This document shows, one piece after another, positions 17,732 to 27,005 of a DNA stretch of 64,000 nucleotides. A program made the translations under genes and the position numbers. The stretch is from an uncultured Cohaesibacter sp. (lineage in GTDB: Bacteria; Pseudomonadota; Alphaproteobacteria; Rhizobiales; Cohaesibacteraceae): contig NZ_OY759856.1 in NCBI RefSeq assembly GCF_963662805.1, positions 186,001 to 250,000 of the forward strand, given 5' to 3'. The first letter of the stretch is position 1. Each line of letters begins with the position of its first letter. The notes beneath the pieces are model-generated. The model was given only the letters and a program-made list of their open reading frames with translations. It did no database searches and was not told where the DNA came from.

Positions 17732-20178
17732 TCCGCTGCCTCCAACTCAAGAACGGCCATCGGTTTGAACTCGTGCTTGTCCTTGCCAGACACGCGCTCG
17801 GACCATGGATCGATCTGGGCGAATTTCTGGCTATAGACAAAGCGCTCATGAAGGGTCTTGCGCAATGTGGCATCGCCCATGATCTGCTCGCGGATCACCT
17901 CAATGCCGGTCCGCTTGGCCCATTTGTAGATACGCTCGAGATAATGCCCTTCCTGCCGGTAGAGCTGGATCAGGGCCACCACATGCTCCATCACCTCTTC
18001 CTCGGTTTCGACAAGGCCCAGCACTTCGGTGCCCTTGATGTCGAGACCGGCCGCCCCGGCGAAATGGATCTCGTAGCCCGCCTGCACACAGACGATACCG
18101 ATGTCCTTGCAGGTCGCCTCGGCGCAGTTGCGCGGGCAGCCAGAGACAGCCATCTTGAGCTTGGCCGGTGTCCAGGCACCCCAAGTGAATTTCTCCAGCT
18201 TGATCCCGAGCCCGGTCGAATCCTGCGTGCCGAACCGGCACCAATCCGACCCGACGCAGGTCTTCACGGTTCTGAGACCCTTGGCATAGGCTTGCCCCGA
18301 GACGAAGCCTACCTTGCCGAGGTCTTCCCAGACCGCAGGCAGATCATCCTTCTGAATGCCCAACAGGTCGATGCGTTGACCGCCGGTCACCTTGACGGAC
18401 GGGATGTTGAACTTGTCGACAACATCGGCAATCGCCCGCAATTCGGCAGCGCTGGTCATCCCGCCCCACATGCGCGGCACGACGCTGTAGGTGCCATCCT
18501 TCTGGATGTTGGCGTGGACGCGCTCGTTGATGAAGCGGGACTGGTAGTCGTCCTCATAGTCACCGGGCCATTCAGCCACGAGATAATAGTTGAGGGCGGG
18601 ACGGCATTTGGCGCAGCCGGTCGAGCTTTTCCATTCGAGCGCCTGCAGCACTTCGGGGATGGATTTCAGCTTCTTCTCGCGGATGGCCTGCCGGACGACA
18701 CCATGACCATGATCGGTGCATTTGCACACGGGCACGACGGCATTGGGATTATAGGCATCGCCAAGGCTGAGCGAGAGCAGATTCTCGACGAGCCCCGTGC
18801 AGGTGCCACAGGATGCGGAGGCCTTGGTGTGGGCACGAACATCGTCAAGCGACGTCAGGCCCAATTCGGAGATGGCCCCGGTGATCTTGGATTTGCATAC
18901 GCCGTTACAGCCACAGATTTCCGCATCATCTGGCAATGCTGCAACGGCCGCCATAGGGTCCAGCGGGGTTCCTCCCTGAAAGGCCTGACCGAAGATCAGC
19001 GTCTCGCGCATCTCGGAGACATCTGTGCCCTTTTTCAGAAGATCGAAGAACCACGGCCCGTCGGTGGTCTCGCCATAGAGCACCGCCCCGATGATCTTGT
19101 TGTCCTTGAGAACAACCCGTTTGTAGACACCGGCAGCGGCGTCCCTCAGCACGATTTCTTCCCGGTCGGCACCTTCGGCAAAATCACCGGCAGAATAGAG
19201 ATCGATGCCGGTTACCTTGAGCTTGGTAGCGGTGACAGACCCGCAATATTCGCTCGCCCCGCCAACGAGATGATCAGCCAGAACCTTGCCCATCTCATAG
19301 AGCGGAGCCACCAGCCCGTAGCACATGCCGCGATGCTCGGCGCATTCGCCAAGAGCATAGATGTCAGGGTCGGAAGTGACCATCTGGTCGTCGACGATCA
19401 CGCCGCGATTGCAGTCAAGGCCAATCTCCTTGGCAAGTGTCATCGACGGACGGATGCCGACCGCCATGACAACAATCGATGCCTCGATGATCTGGCCATC
19501 GGTGAGTTCCACACCGGCAACCTTGCCGTCCTTGCCGAGGATCGCCTTGGAATTGGCCTCGGTCAGCACATCAATGCCGCGCTCCTGAATGGCCTGCTTG
19601 AGCAGAAAGCCCGCAGCCTCGTCCATCTGCCGTTCCATCAGGGTCGGCATCAGATGCAGCACGGTCACGTCCATGCCCTGAGCCTTGAGGCCCGCTGCTG
19701 CCTCAAGGCCCAGCAGCCCACCACCGATCACAACGGCACGGCCACCTGTCTCGGCGGCTTTGAGCATCTTGTCGACATCATCAAGATCGCGATAGACCAG
19801 AACCCCGTCGAGGTCAGCACCCGGCAACGGAATGATGAAGGGGCTAGACCCGGTCGCAATAACCAGCTTGTCATAAGAAGCGGTGATGCCCGTCTCGGAG
19901 GTCACCGTCTTGGCAACACGGTCAATCTCGCTGATCCTTGCACCCTTGTGCAGGGTCACGCCATGCTCTTCGTACCAGGCATCATCATGGGTGATGATAT
20001 CCTCGTAGGTCTTCTCGCCGGAAAGAACGGGCGAGAGCATGAGGCGATTATAGTTCACACGCGGTTCTGCGTTGAAAATGGTCACATCGTAGGCATCACG
20101 ATCCACCTCGAACAAATGTTCGAGCATGCGGCCCGGAGCCATGCCATTGCCAACAATAACGAGTTTCTTCTTGGTCAT
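17728..20178 (-). CDS. nirB: Nitrite reductase [NAD(P)H] large subunit NirB
   Basis: Large subunit (816 aa) reducing nitrite to ammonium. Domain order: FAD/NAD(P)H pyridine-nucleotide reductase (LVIVGNGMAPGRMLEHL, VIGGGLLGLEAAAGLKAQGMDVTV split across 150-180), BFD-like [2Fe-2S] modules (CGCNGVCKSKI, ASCGTCTG, CKCTDHGHGVVR, TGCAKCRPAL), then the sulfite/nitrite reductase part with siroheme and [4Fe-4S] ligands in TCVGSDWCRFGTQDS and GCPRNCAEATCKDIG. ATG 20178 (MTKKKLVIVGNG) fits the family start; the in-frame ATG 20208 overlaps the ATPase gene. It sits between the transporter ATPase and nirD in the nitrate operon. Confidence 0.95.
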   Translation of the reverse strand: MTKKKLVIVGNGMAPGRMLEHLFEVDRDAYDVTIFNAEPRVNYNRLMLSPVLSGEKTYEDIITHDDAWYEEHGVTLHKGARISEIDRVAKTVTSETGITASYDKLVIATGSSPFIIPLPGADLDGVLVYRDLDDVDKMLKAAETGGRAVVIGGGLLGLEAAAGLKAQGMDVTVLHLMPTLMERQMDEAAGFLLKQAIQERGIDVLTEANSKAILGKDGKVAGVELTDGQIIEASIVVMAVGIRPSMTLAKEIGLDCNRGVIVDDQMVTSDPDIYALGECAEHRGMCYGLVAPLYEMGKVLADHLVGGASEYCGSVTATKLKVTGIDLYSAGDFAEGADREEIVLRDAAAGVYKRVVLKDNKIIGAVLYGETTDGPWFFDLLKKGTDVSEMRETLIFGQAFQGGTPLDPMAAVAALPDDAEICGCNGVCKSKITGAISELGLTSLDDVRAHTKASASCGTCTGLVENLLSLSLGDAYNPNAVVPVCKCTDHGHGVVRQAIREKKLKSIPEVLQALEWKSSTGCAKCRPALNYYLVAEWPGDYEDDYQSRFINERVHANIQKDGTYSVVPRMWGGMTSAAELRAIADVVDKFNIPSVKVTGGQRIDLLGIQKDDLPAVWEDLGKVGFVSGQAYAKGLRTVKTCVGSDWCRFGTQDSTGLGIKLEKFTWGAWTPAKLKMAVSGCPRNCAEATCKDIGIVCVQAGYEIHFAGAAGLDIKGTEVLGLVETEEEVMEHVVALIQLYRQEGHYLERIYKWAKRTGIEVIREQIMGDATLRKTLHERFVYSQKFAQIDPWSERVSGKDKHEFKPMAVLELEAAE

Positions 20179-20204
20179 GGGGTTCTGTTCCTTCAAAGAT
20201 CGCT

Positions 20205-21989
20205 TCAAGCGACGCCAACCGAGCGACCATTCTCAAGGTCGCTCCCGACGGACTTTCCCTGCCGAGCGATCCGCGCGGCCCGTTTTTCCTGAATAGACTT
20301 GAGCTGCTCCTCGCTGGGATTGGCTCCACCCTCATAGGCTTCGAGGAAATCGAGCAACTCCTCGCGGAAGGCGTAATAGTCAGGATGATCAAGCAGGTCC
20401 TTGCGCGAGCGTGGGCGAGGCAGATCAACCTCCATGATGTTGCCGATCTTGGCACGTGGCCCGTTCGACATCATCACCACGCGGTCAGCGAGCAGGATGG
20501 CTTCGTCGACATCGTGGGTCACGCAGATCGCGGTTACCTGCGTCTGTTTCCAGACATCCATCAGCACGTCCTGCAGTTCCCAGCGAGTCAGGCTGTCGAG
20601 CATGCCGAACGGCTCGTCAAGCAGCAGAAGCTTGGGCTTGAGGGCAAAGGCGCGGGCAATCCCGACACGCTGCTGCATACCGTTGGACATGTCCGACGCC
20701 GCCCGGTGCATGGCATCGCCGAGCCCAACGCGGGAGAGATAATATTCGGCCACATCACGCCGTTCGCCCTTGGAGGCGCCGGAGAAAACTTGATCCACAC
20801 CGAGCATCACATTCTCATAGGCGCTGAGCCACGGCATCAGGCTCGGGGCCTGAAACACCACAGCCCGTTCCGGCCCGGCCCCATGGATCTCCTTGCCATC
20901 AAGGATGACGCCACCGGAGGTGATCGGGTTCAATCCGGCGGCCATCGACAGAACCGTCGACTTGCCGCAGCCGGAGTGGCCGATGAGGGTGATAAACTCA
21001 CCCTTGCGCATTTTCAGATCGAAACCGTCAACAACGGTCAGCGGTCCCTTCGGCGTCGGATAGACCTTGGTCACCTGACTGAATTCGACAAAGCGCTCTT
21101 TCGCATTGACAGCTGACACGGCAGCAGCCTCAACCGAAGCCTTCTTCTGTTTGCGCACCTTCGACATCGGAACGACATTCGGCAGCTGAATATCATTCTC
21201 GATATCTGCGCCGCGCTCGAGACCGACATTGATGAGATATTCGGTGATCTCTGCTCTGAGGCGGATGAAGGCCTCATCATGGTTCATGGCCCCACGATCA
21301 CGCGGGCGCGGAAGATCGATCTTGAATTCGGGCCCGAGACTTGCCCTCGGGCCGGGATTGAGCGGGATCACGCGGTCAGCAAGCAGAATGGCCTCGTCCA
21401 CATCATTGGTGATGAGGATGATGGTCTTCTTTTCCTTGGCAGAGATCTCGGCAAATTCATCCTGCAGCTTGGAGCGCGTTAGCGCATCAAGCGCCGATAG
21501 CGGCTCATCCATCAGCAGGATGTCGGGTCGCATGGCAAGGGCGCGGGCCACCGCCACACGTTGGCGCATACCACCGGACAGCTCCGCCGGCTTGCGATCA
21601 CGGGCATGGCTGAGACCAACCATGTCGATATAGTGCGAGATGATCTCTTCGCGCTCAGTAGATGACTTCTTGCCGAACACCGCATCCACCGCCAGCTTGA
21701 TGTTGCCATGAACGGAAAGCCACGGCATCAGCGAATAGGACTGGAACACCACGCCCCGTTCCGGTCCCGGACCGTCGATCTCCTTGCCGCGATAGATCAC
21801 ACCGCCGAGATCCGGTTCGATAAGACCCGCAATCGCCGAAATCAATGTGGTCTTGCCCGAGCCGGAGAAGCCGAGGATGGCGATGAACTCGCCTTCCTCA
21901 ACGCTGAGATTGATATTCTCCAGAACCTCGTTGCGGGTCTTTCCCTCGCCAAATCCCTTAGACAGGCCTGATACTTCCAAAATCGCCAT
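20205..21989 (-). CDS. Nitrate ABC transporter, two ATPase domains fused (NrtC+NrtD type)
   Basis: A 594-aa protein with two complete ABC ATPase domains in tandem. Domain 1 (about 1-250): Walker A GFSGSGKTT at 40-48, signature LSGGMRQRVAVARA, Walker B ILLMDEPLSALD. A linker with a basic stretch (about 275-290) leads to domain 2 (about 295-560): Walker A GHSGCGKST, signature MSNGMQQRVGIARA, Walker B LLLLDEPFGMLD. Domain 2 uses SNG in place of SGG, as NrtD proteins do. Cyanobacteria encode NrtC and NrtD separately; here one polypeptide would supply both sites. It is 33 bases downstream of nrtB. Confidence 0.9.
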   Translation of the reverse strand: MAILEVSGLSKGFGEGKTRNEVLENINLSVEEGEFIAILGFSGSGKTTLISAIAGLIEPDLGGVIYRGKEIDGPGPERGVVFQSYSLMPWLSVHGNIKLAVDAVFGKKSSTEREEIISHYIDMVGLSHARDRKPAELSGGMRQRVAVARALAMRPDILLMDEPLSALDALTRSKLQDEFAEISAKEKKTIILITNDVDEAILLADRVIPLNPGPRASLGPEFKIDLPRPRDRGAMNHDEAFIRLRAEITEYLINVGLERGADIENDIQLPNVVPMSKVRKQKKASVEAAAVSAVNAKERFVEFSQVTKVYPTPKGPLTVVDGFDLKMRKGEFITLIGHSGCGKSTVLSMAAGLNPITSGGVILDGKEIHGAGPERAVVFQAPSLMPWLSAYENVMLGVDQVFSGASKGERRDVAEYYLSRVGLGDAMHRAASDMSNGMQQRVGIARAFALKPKLLLLDEPFGMLDSLTRWELQDVLMDVWKQTQVTAICVTHDVDEAILLADRVVMMSNGPRAKIGNIMEVDLPRPRSRKDLLDHPDYYAFREELLDFLEAYEGGANPSEEQLKSIQEKRAARIARQGKSVGSDLENGRSVGVA

Positions 21990-22022
21990 GAGACTATCCC
22001 TTGTCTGCGCCTATGTTGACGC

Positions 22023-23126
22023 TTAGCGGTTGGAGGAGAAGGTGAAGGCCTGCTGCAGGGCATACATCAGACGATCGAGCAGGAAGCCGATCAGGCCGAT
22101 GGTAAGCACCGCAACGATGATCTTGGCGAGCGACTGGGAGGAGCCGTTCTGGAATTCATCCCAGACGAATTTGCCAAGGCCCGGGTTCTGCGCCAGCATC
22201 TCGGCTGCGATCAGAACCATCCAGCCCACACCGAGGGACAGACGCAGCCCGGTGAAGATCAGCGGCAGCGAAGACGGCAGCACCAGATTGGTAATCACCT
22301 TGCGCGTCGGCAACTGCAGCACCTTGGAAACATTGACCAGATCCTTGTCGATCGAGGCCACACCAAGCGCGGTGTTGATCAGCGTCGGCCACAGCGAGCA
22401 GAGGGTCACCGTGACAGCAGAGACGACCAGCGACTTCGGCATCCAGTCGTAAGCGTTCACATAAAGCGCGGAAACAATCATGGTCACGATCGGCAACCAG
22501 GCAAGCGGGGAAACCGGTTTGAAGATCTGGATCAGCGGGCTGATGGCTGAATTGAAGCTCTTGGACAGGCCAGAGGCGATGCCGAGCGGGACGGCGATCA
22601 GAGTCGCGATCAGAAAGCCGACACCGACCGTGATCAGGGAAGTGTAGATCTGGTCAATATAGCTCGGCTTGCCGGTGAAAGTGCGATACTTGACCTGATC
22701 TTGCTTGCCTGCAGCAATCAGCTTTTCGTTGCGCGCGTCCTGACGCTCATAGAACGAGGCTTCCTTTTCGCGCACACGCACATGATCTTCCCACAGATTG
22801 ACCGCCTGATCATAGACCTGCACCGGACCGGGAATGGCACCAAGCGAGGTCTGCACCTGAGGCGCGAGCCCTGCCCAGAGGAGCAGGAAGAAGCCGATGC
22901 CAACGAGCGGCAGCACGAGGGTCTGTTTTAGCACACCCATCTGTTCGCGCGGATTGTCACCAGCGGCGATCTTGAGAAGAGGAACAAGCCACGCAAGACC
23001 GAGAGCATTCATCCATCCGCTGGCCTTGTTGATGGCTGAAAAGATCCGCTCACGTCCGGCGATACCGGTGGCTGCATTTTGGGTTACGTCTGTCACGGTC
23101 CTAAATCCTTTTTGTGTGCGCTTCAT
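22023..23126 (-). CDS. nrtB: Nitrate ABC transporter permease NrtB
   Basis: Inner-membrane permease, 367 aa, of the NrtB/SsuC/TauC family. Several membrane segments are visible (LVLPLVGIGFFLLLWAGLAP, LITVGVGFLIATLIAVPLG, LGVGWMVLIAAEMLAQNPG) and the EAA-type loop SKVLQLPTRKVITNLVLPSSLP. The N-terminal 30 residues and a charged region at about 115-150 before the transport core make it longer than the usual 250-280 aa, as is common in proteobacterial nitrate permeases. It lies between the nitrate-binding protein and the double ATPase. Confidence 0.92.
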   Translation of the reverse strand: MKRTQKGFRTVTDVTQNAATGIAGRERIFSAINKASGWMNALGLAWLVPLLKIAAGDNPREQMGVLKQTLVLPLVGIGFFLLLWAGLAPQVQTSLGAIPGPVQVYDQAVNLWEDHVRVREKEASFYERQDARNEKLIAAGKQDQVKYRTFTGKPSYIDQIYTSLITVGVGFLIATLIAVPLGIASGLSKSFNSAISPLIQIFKPVSPLAWLPIVTMIVSALYVNAYDWMPKSLVVSAVTVTLCSLWPTLINTALGVASIDKDLVNVSKVLQLPTRKVITNLVLPSSLPLIFTGLRLSLGVGWMVLIAAEMLAQNPGLGKFVWDEFQNGSSQSLAKIIVAVLTIGLIGFLLDRLMYALQQAFTFSSNR

Positions 23127-23286
23127 TTCGCGTGAAGCGCAAAGGCTTCAAATCGTTGGTTGGTCTGTGCGGCCTCCGCCCCTAATGGGGACCGGAGCGG
23201 AGGCACGCAACTGCCCCGAGGTGGGGATCGCGGCCGAACTGCCCAAAGTGACACCCGATTGCCCGACCGCGGCTTTCCTTGTTCGA

Positions 23287-24714
23287 TTACTTGACGCTGT
23301 TGCCTTCAACCACCTGACCGGTTTTCAGGCCGATGGTGAGGGAGTCGATGTAGGCGTTGGGTTTCTTGCCGTCGTATGGCACGCCATCGATGATGTCGGC
23401 TGCCGGGGTTGGCTCGCGATAACCATCAGTATCCCATGGGAAGTCAGCCTTGTCGGCATTGCCCTCTTCAACCAGCATTTCGGCGGCCTTGAGATAGATG
23501 TCCGGACGATAGACCGACTTGGCGACCTCGTCGTACCAGGCATCATCTTTCTGCTCGGTGATCTGGCCCCAGCGGCGCATCTGGGTGAGATACCACACAG
23601 CATCGGAATAGTAGGGATAGGTGGCGTAGTAGCGATAGAAGACGTTGAAGTCCGGCACGTCGCGCTTGTCACCTTTTTCATACTCGAAGGTCCCGGTCAT
23701 CGAGTTGGCGATCACTTCTTCATCAGCGCCCACATATTCGGAGCGAGACAGGATCTCCACCGCTTCCGGCCGGTTGGCGTTGTCATTCTCGTCGAGCCAT
23801 TTGGCCGCACGGATGAGCGCCTTGGTCAAGGCAAGCGTCGTGTTCGGATATTCTTCGGTGAATTCCTTGGTCAGACCGAAGACCTTTTCCGGGTTGTTCT
23901 TCCAGATCTCATAGTCGGTGATCACCGGAACGCCAATGCCCTTGAATACGGCCTGCTGGTTCCATGGTTCGCCCACGCAATAGCCATAGATGGTGCCCGC
24001 CTCGAGGGTTGCCGGCATCTGCGGTGGCGGGGTCACGCTGAGCAGCGCGTCAGCCTGGATCTGCCCGGAGACATCGTCCTTGGAGTAGAAGCCGGGATGA
24101 ATACCACCGGACGCCAGCCAGTAGCGCAGCTCGTAGTTATGGGTGGAGACAGGGAACACCATGCCCATGTTGAAGGGCTTGCCTTCCGACTTGAACTGGT
24201 CAACGACCGGCTTCAGGGCATCGGCCTTGATCGGATGCACCGGCTTGCCGTCTTCCATCGGTACATTCTTTTTCATCATCTCCCAGATTTCGTTGGAGAC
24301 GGTGATGCCGTTGCCGTTCAGGTCCATCGAGAAGGGCGTCACGATGTGCGCCTTGGTGCCAAAGCCGATGGTCGCAGCCAGAGGCTGACCGGCCAGCATA
24401 TGCGCGCCGTCGAGCTCACCGGTGATCACCCGGTCGAGCAGCACCTTCCAGTTCGCCTGAGGCTCGAGTGTGACAAACAGGCCCTCGTCTTCAAAAAAGC
24501 CCATTTCATACGCGATGGCCAAAGGCGCCATGTCGGTCAGCTTGATGAAGCCGAATTTCAGCTCATCTTTTTCGACATCCAGCATTTCGGCATAGGCATG
24601 AGACACCGGTACGATTGCGCTGAAGGCCATAAGGGCACCCATCGCAAAGCGGCGCACTTGTTTGTTGGTTTCGCCTGCCACTGTCTCAGCCACTGTCAAA
24701 GTCTGTTTTTTCAC
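23287..24714 (-). CDS. nrtA: Nitrate-binding protein NrtA
   Basis: Periplasmic nitrate-binding protein, 475 aa, of the NrtA/CmpA family. The start is GTG 24714 with AAGGATCAGGAC in front. The N-terminus has a long n-region with RRFAMG before a hydrophobic stretch and VSHAYA, which could be a twin-arginine signal; Sec export cannot be ruled out. Family landmarks: KFGFIKLTDMAPLAIAYEMG, QPLAATIGFGTK, MDLNGNGITVSNEIW, THNYELRYWLASGGI, YGYCVGEPWN. It is the first structural gene after an attenuator leader (24811-24955), so its expression should depend on NasT. Confidence 0.93.
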   Translation of the reverse strand: MKKQTLTVAETVAGETNKQVRRFAMGALMAFSAIVPVSHAYAEMLDVEKDELKFGFIKLTDMAPLAIAYEMGFFEDEGLFVTLEPQANWKVLLDRVITGELDGAHMLAGQPLAATIGFGTKAHIVTPFSMDLNGNGITVSNEIWEMMKKNVPMEDGKPVHPIKADALKPVVDQFKSEGKPFNMGMVFPVSTHNYELRYWLASGGIHPGFYSKDDVSGQIQADALLSVTPPPQMPATLEAGTIYGYCVGEPWNQQAVFKGIGVPVITDYEIWKNNPEKVFGLTKEFTEEYPNTTLALTKALIRAAKWLDENDNANRPEAVEILSRSEYVGADEEVIANSMTGTFEYEKGDKRDVPDFNVFYRYYATYPYYSDAVWYLTQMRRWGQITEQKDDAWYDEVAKSVYRPDIYLKAAEMLVEEGNADKADFPWDTDGYREPTPAADIIDGVPYDGKKPNAYIDSLTIGLKTGQVVEGNSVK

Positions 24715-24810
24715 GTCCTGATCCTTCAGTTTTCACTGCCCCGGTCGGGCGATTGGAGCGTTTTTAGGAGAAATCCGGGAAACGGATGAACTGCAAACGC
24801 TCTGGGTCGA

Positions 24811-24874
24811 AAAACAAAAAAGCCGCCATTCGATCTGCGTCGGGAGGAGGAACGCATGATCAAATAGCGGCTTT
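24811..24874 (-). terminator. Attenuator terminator in the nrtA leader
   Basis: On the minus strand a long hairpin with outer arms AAAGCCGC and GCGGCTTT and inner arms GATC-A-TGCGT and ACGCA-GATC is followed by a TTTTGTTTTT run. It lies 97 bases before the nrtA start and directly after the two-hexaloop motif. If formed, it ends transcription before nrtA, so it is the expected target of NasT antitermination. Confidence 0.85.
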
Positions 24875-24881
24875 GCTACAT

Positions 24882-24926
24882 CGCCCTTCAATGGGCGGTA
24901 TCTATTCGGTGAACCGGCGTTGGTTC
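24882..24926 (-). ncRNA. ANTAR-type two-hairpin RNA motif in the nrtA leader
   Basis: Read on the minus strand: hairpin P1 GAACC-AACGCC-GGTTC, a linker of about 14 bases, then hairpin P2 CGCCC-ATTGAA-GGGCG. Both have 5-bp stems and six-base loops with A at loop position 1 and G at loop position 4, which is the published hallmark of RNA bound by ANTAR proteins. An ANTAR protein gene (nasT) lies 2 kb away and a terminator follows 8 bases after P2. Function as NasT target is inferred from this fit. Confidence 0.85.
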
Positions 24927-24939
24927 TGGAAACTATCTA

Positions 24940-24955
24940 TGCACGGCGCGTGCCA
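24940..24955 (-). promoter_or_regulatory. Sigma-54 promoter of the nitrate operon
   Basis: TGGCACGCGCCGTGCA on the minus strand matches the -24/-12 consensus, with GG and GC separated by exactly 10 bases. Transcription would begin about 12 bases on, near 24927-24930, which places the first leader hairpin at the very 5' end of the RNA. This points to NtrC-type nitrogen control. Confidence 0.75.
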
Positions 24956-25096
24956 ATTGCTGAGAAAAAATGAAAGGTTTTAAAAATCAGATAGTTAAAA
25001 GAACTTAGAAAGAACTACGCATAAAATTGCCAATTGAGAGCCATTCCAGAGTGCCCAAGATTTCTGCTCAAAAGCTGTTCAATGCACAACAAGTAG

Positions 25097-26266
25097 TCAG
25101 GCTTTGACGGGAAACTGGCTGACATAACCGGCAACATCCGGCGCCGAAAAGGCGAGCCCGTCGAAGAGGGCCACGGGCGACGAAGTGATGTCTGTCTGGC
25201 GATCAAGAGGCAGCCCGAGAGCACGCCGATAATAGGTATCGTCAAACACTCTGGTAACGACGGCGAGATCACTCTCGGTATAGAGCGCCTGACCCCAGCG
25301 CACCATCTGGGAATAGAACCAGAGGCCATAATCAATGCGCGGCGCAGCGAATTCCCCGCCCCCGAAGGTAATGAAACCGGGGATTTCGATCTCGGCTCCG
25401 GTGCCAAGCGGCAAGCGCTTTGTCAGCGCGGGCAGGCAGAACTCCTTCGGACAATCCAGAAACTCGTTGCCCGAGAGCAGGCCCGCAAGGTCATCCGCAT
25501 TCTCCGGCATCGCGCACCAGTCGGCGGCGACGGACAAGGCCCGCATCAGAGCATCAAGCTTGTCCCGATTGGCGATTGCCCAGCCATCGGTCACCCCCAG
25601 AACCTTGTCCGGGCTGTTTGGCCAGATCGCCTGTTTGCAGGTCACGATGCGACCGATACCCCGGCTCACCCCGGCAACGTTCCATGGCTCACCCACACAG
25701 TAACCATCGATCTGACCGGAAGCCAGCGCATCGGGCATCAGGGCAGGAGGCAGCACCCGGATGATCACATCCTTGTCCGGATCGACGCCAACCGCGGCCA
25801 TCCAGTAGCGCAATTCATAGGCATGCCCGGAAAAGGGATGCACGACACCGAACCGCAAGGGATCGTTCCCGCGACCGGCCCGTTCCTTCACCGCGACAGC
25901 CAACGCACGGGCGGAGGACATCGGATCGAGATCACCCGACCAGCCGTGGCCCTCAAGCGTCCGCGCCAGATCCATCGACAGGGTGATGGCATTGCCACCG
26001 GTGCCTAGCCCCATCATCGCGCGGGTCGGTACGGCCAGTGAGGTGATCTTGAGGCTCGAAGCAATCGGCATAGGCGCCAGCATGTGGGCGACATCGAAAT
26101 GGCCGACGAAAATCCGGTCGCGAATATTGGCCCAGGAGGTCTCCCGCACCAGTTGAAGGTCGATTCCTTCAGCCTCGGCAAACCCTCGATGAGCGGCGGC
26201 AACGAGAACAGCACTGTCGAGCAACGGAATGAAACCCGCAATCACCTGATCCTTAGCAGCCGTCAT
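25097..26266 (-). CDS. nasS: Nitrate sensor protein NasS
   Basis: Cytoplasmic protein of 389 aa, homologous to NrtA/CmpA but with no signal peptide (begins MTAAKDQVIAGFIPLLDSAVL). It keeps the nitrate-binding fold: MDLARTLEGHGWSGDLDP, HAYELRYWMAAVGVDPD, GQIDGYCVGEPWNVAGV. In Azotobacter and Paracoccus, NasS binds NasT and holds it inactive until nitrate or nitrite is present. It lies 59 bases downstream of nasT and just upstream of the attenuated nrtA leader, the standard arrangement. Confidence 0.9.
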   Translation of the reverse strand: MTAAKDQVIAGFIPLLDSAVLVAAAHRGFAEAEGIDLQLVRETSWANIRDRIFVGHFDVAHMLAPMPIASSLKITSLAVPTRAMMGLGTGGNAITLSMDLARTLEGHGWSGDLDPMSSARALAVAVKERAGRGNDPLRFGVVHPFSGHAYELRYWMAAVGVDPDKDVIIRVLPPALMPDALASGQIDGYCVGEPWNVAGVSRGIGRIVTCKQAIWPNSPDKVLGVTDGWAIANRDKLDALMRALSVAADWCAMPENADDLAGLLSGNEFLDCPKEFCLPALTKRLPLGTGAEIEIPGFITFGGGEFAAPRIDYGLWFYSQMVRWGQALYTESDLAVVTRVFDDTYYRRALGLPLDRQTDITSSPVALFDGLAFSAPDVAGYVSQFPVKA

Positions 26267-26325
26267 ATTCGCTATCCTTCATCCTAGAAATGCATCCAAC
26301 ACCTTGCACTCAAACGTTCGGTCCC

Positions 26326-26913
26326 CTAATCGCCCAACAGACCGCTGGCTATGATCAGGCTTTGCGCCACTTCCGTAATCTTCCGGCTCTGGTTCATCGC
26401 TGACTTGCGCAAAAGATTGTAGGCTTCCTGCTCGGAAATCCCCTTGGATTTCATCAGAATACCCTTGGCCCGGTCAACGGTCTTGCGCTCGGCCAGCTCG
26501 TTGCGCGCCGCTTCCAACTCGTCGGTCAGGCGCGAGAAGGCACGGAACCGGCTGATCGCCATGTCGAGGATGGGTTTCACCCGATCCTTCTTCAACCCGT
26601 CGACCACATAGGCGGAGACGCCCGCATCAACTGCGGCCTCGATGGTTTCCGGCTCCGAGGTGTCGACAAACATCGCGATGGGCCGTCGCACGGCGCGGCT
26701 GACCTGAAAGATATGCTCGAGCTGATCTCGATTGGGGTTCTCCAGATCGATCACGATCACATCGGGCGCGATATCCGTGATCTGGCGCATCAGACCATCG
26801 AACTGCGTGATCACAATGACCTGATCATGCCCGGCATCGCGCAGCCCCTCCTCGATGATGGAGGCGCGGATCCGGTTATCATCAATCACCAATATGGAAA
26901 GCGTATCGACCAT
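26326..26913 (-). CDS. nasT: Nitrate-responsive antiterminator NasT (ANTAR domain)
   Basis: Protein of 195 aa with an N-terminal receiver-like domain (LSILVIDDNRIRASIIEEGL, Asp56 in VIVIDLENPNRD at the phosphoacceptor position) and a C-terminal ANTAR RNA-binding domain from about residue 125 (LAERKTVDRAKGILMKSKG, ISEQEAYNLLRKSAMNQ, ITEVAQSLI). NasT binds two-hexaloop leader RNA and prevents termination. A matching leader is seen at 24811-24926. The gene starts the nasTS unit; 92 bases separate it from the kefC stop upstream. Confidence 0.94.
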   Translation of the reverse strand: MVDTLSILVIDDNRIRASIIEEGLRDAGHDQVIVITQFDGLMRQITDIAPDVIVIDLENPNRDQLEHIFQVSRAVRRPIAMFVDTSEPETIEAAVDAGVSAYVVDGLKKDRVKPILDMAISRFRAFSRLTDELEAARNELAERKTVDRAKGILMKSKGISEQEAYNLLRKSAMNQSRKITEVAQSLIIASGLLGD

Positions 26914-27005
26914 AGCGACATTATGCGCGGCTTTGAAGGGAATGCAATCATCATCCTGCCGCTATCAGACGTCTTTTCAGGATTGCAAATATTTGAGGCA
27001 AAAGC

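Noticed and set aside
17773..20292. 839-codon open frame on the + strand opposite nirB
   Set aside because: It mirrors nirB over its whole length; the minus strand has all NirB motifs. Long antisense frames are expected in G+C-rich genes with few TTA, CTA and TCA codons.
22510..22525. GGAAACCGGTTTGA sequence like the LacI operators
   Set aside because: It is inside the nrtB coding region and only half of it matches the palindrome; likely chance.
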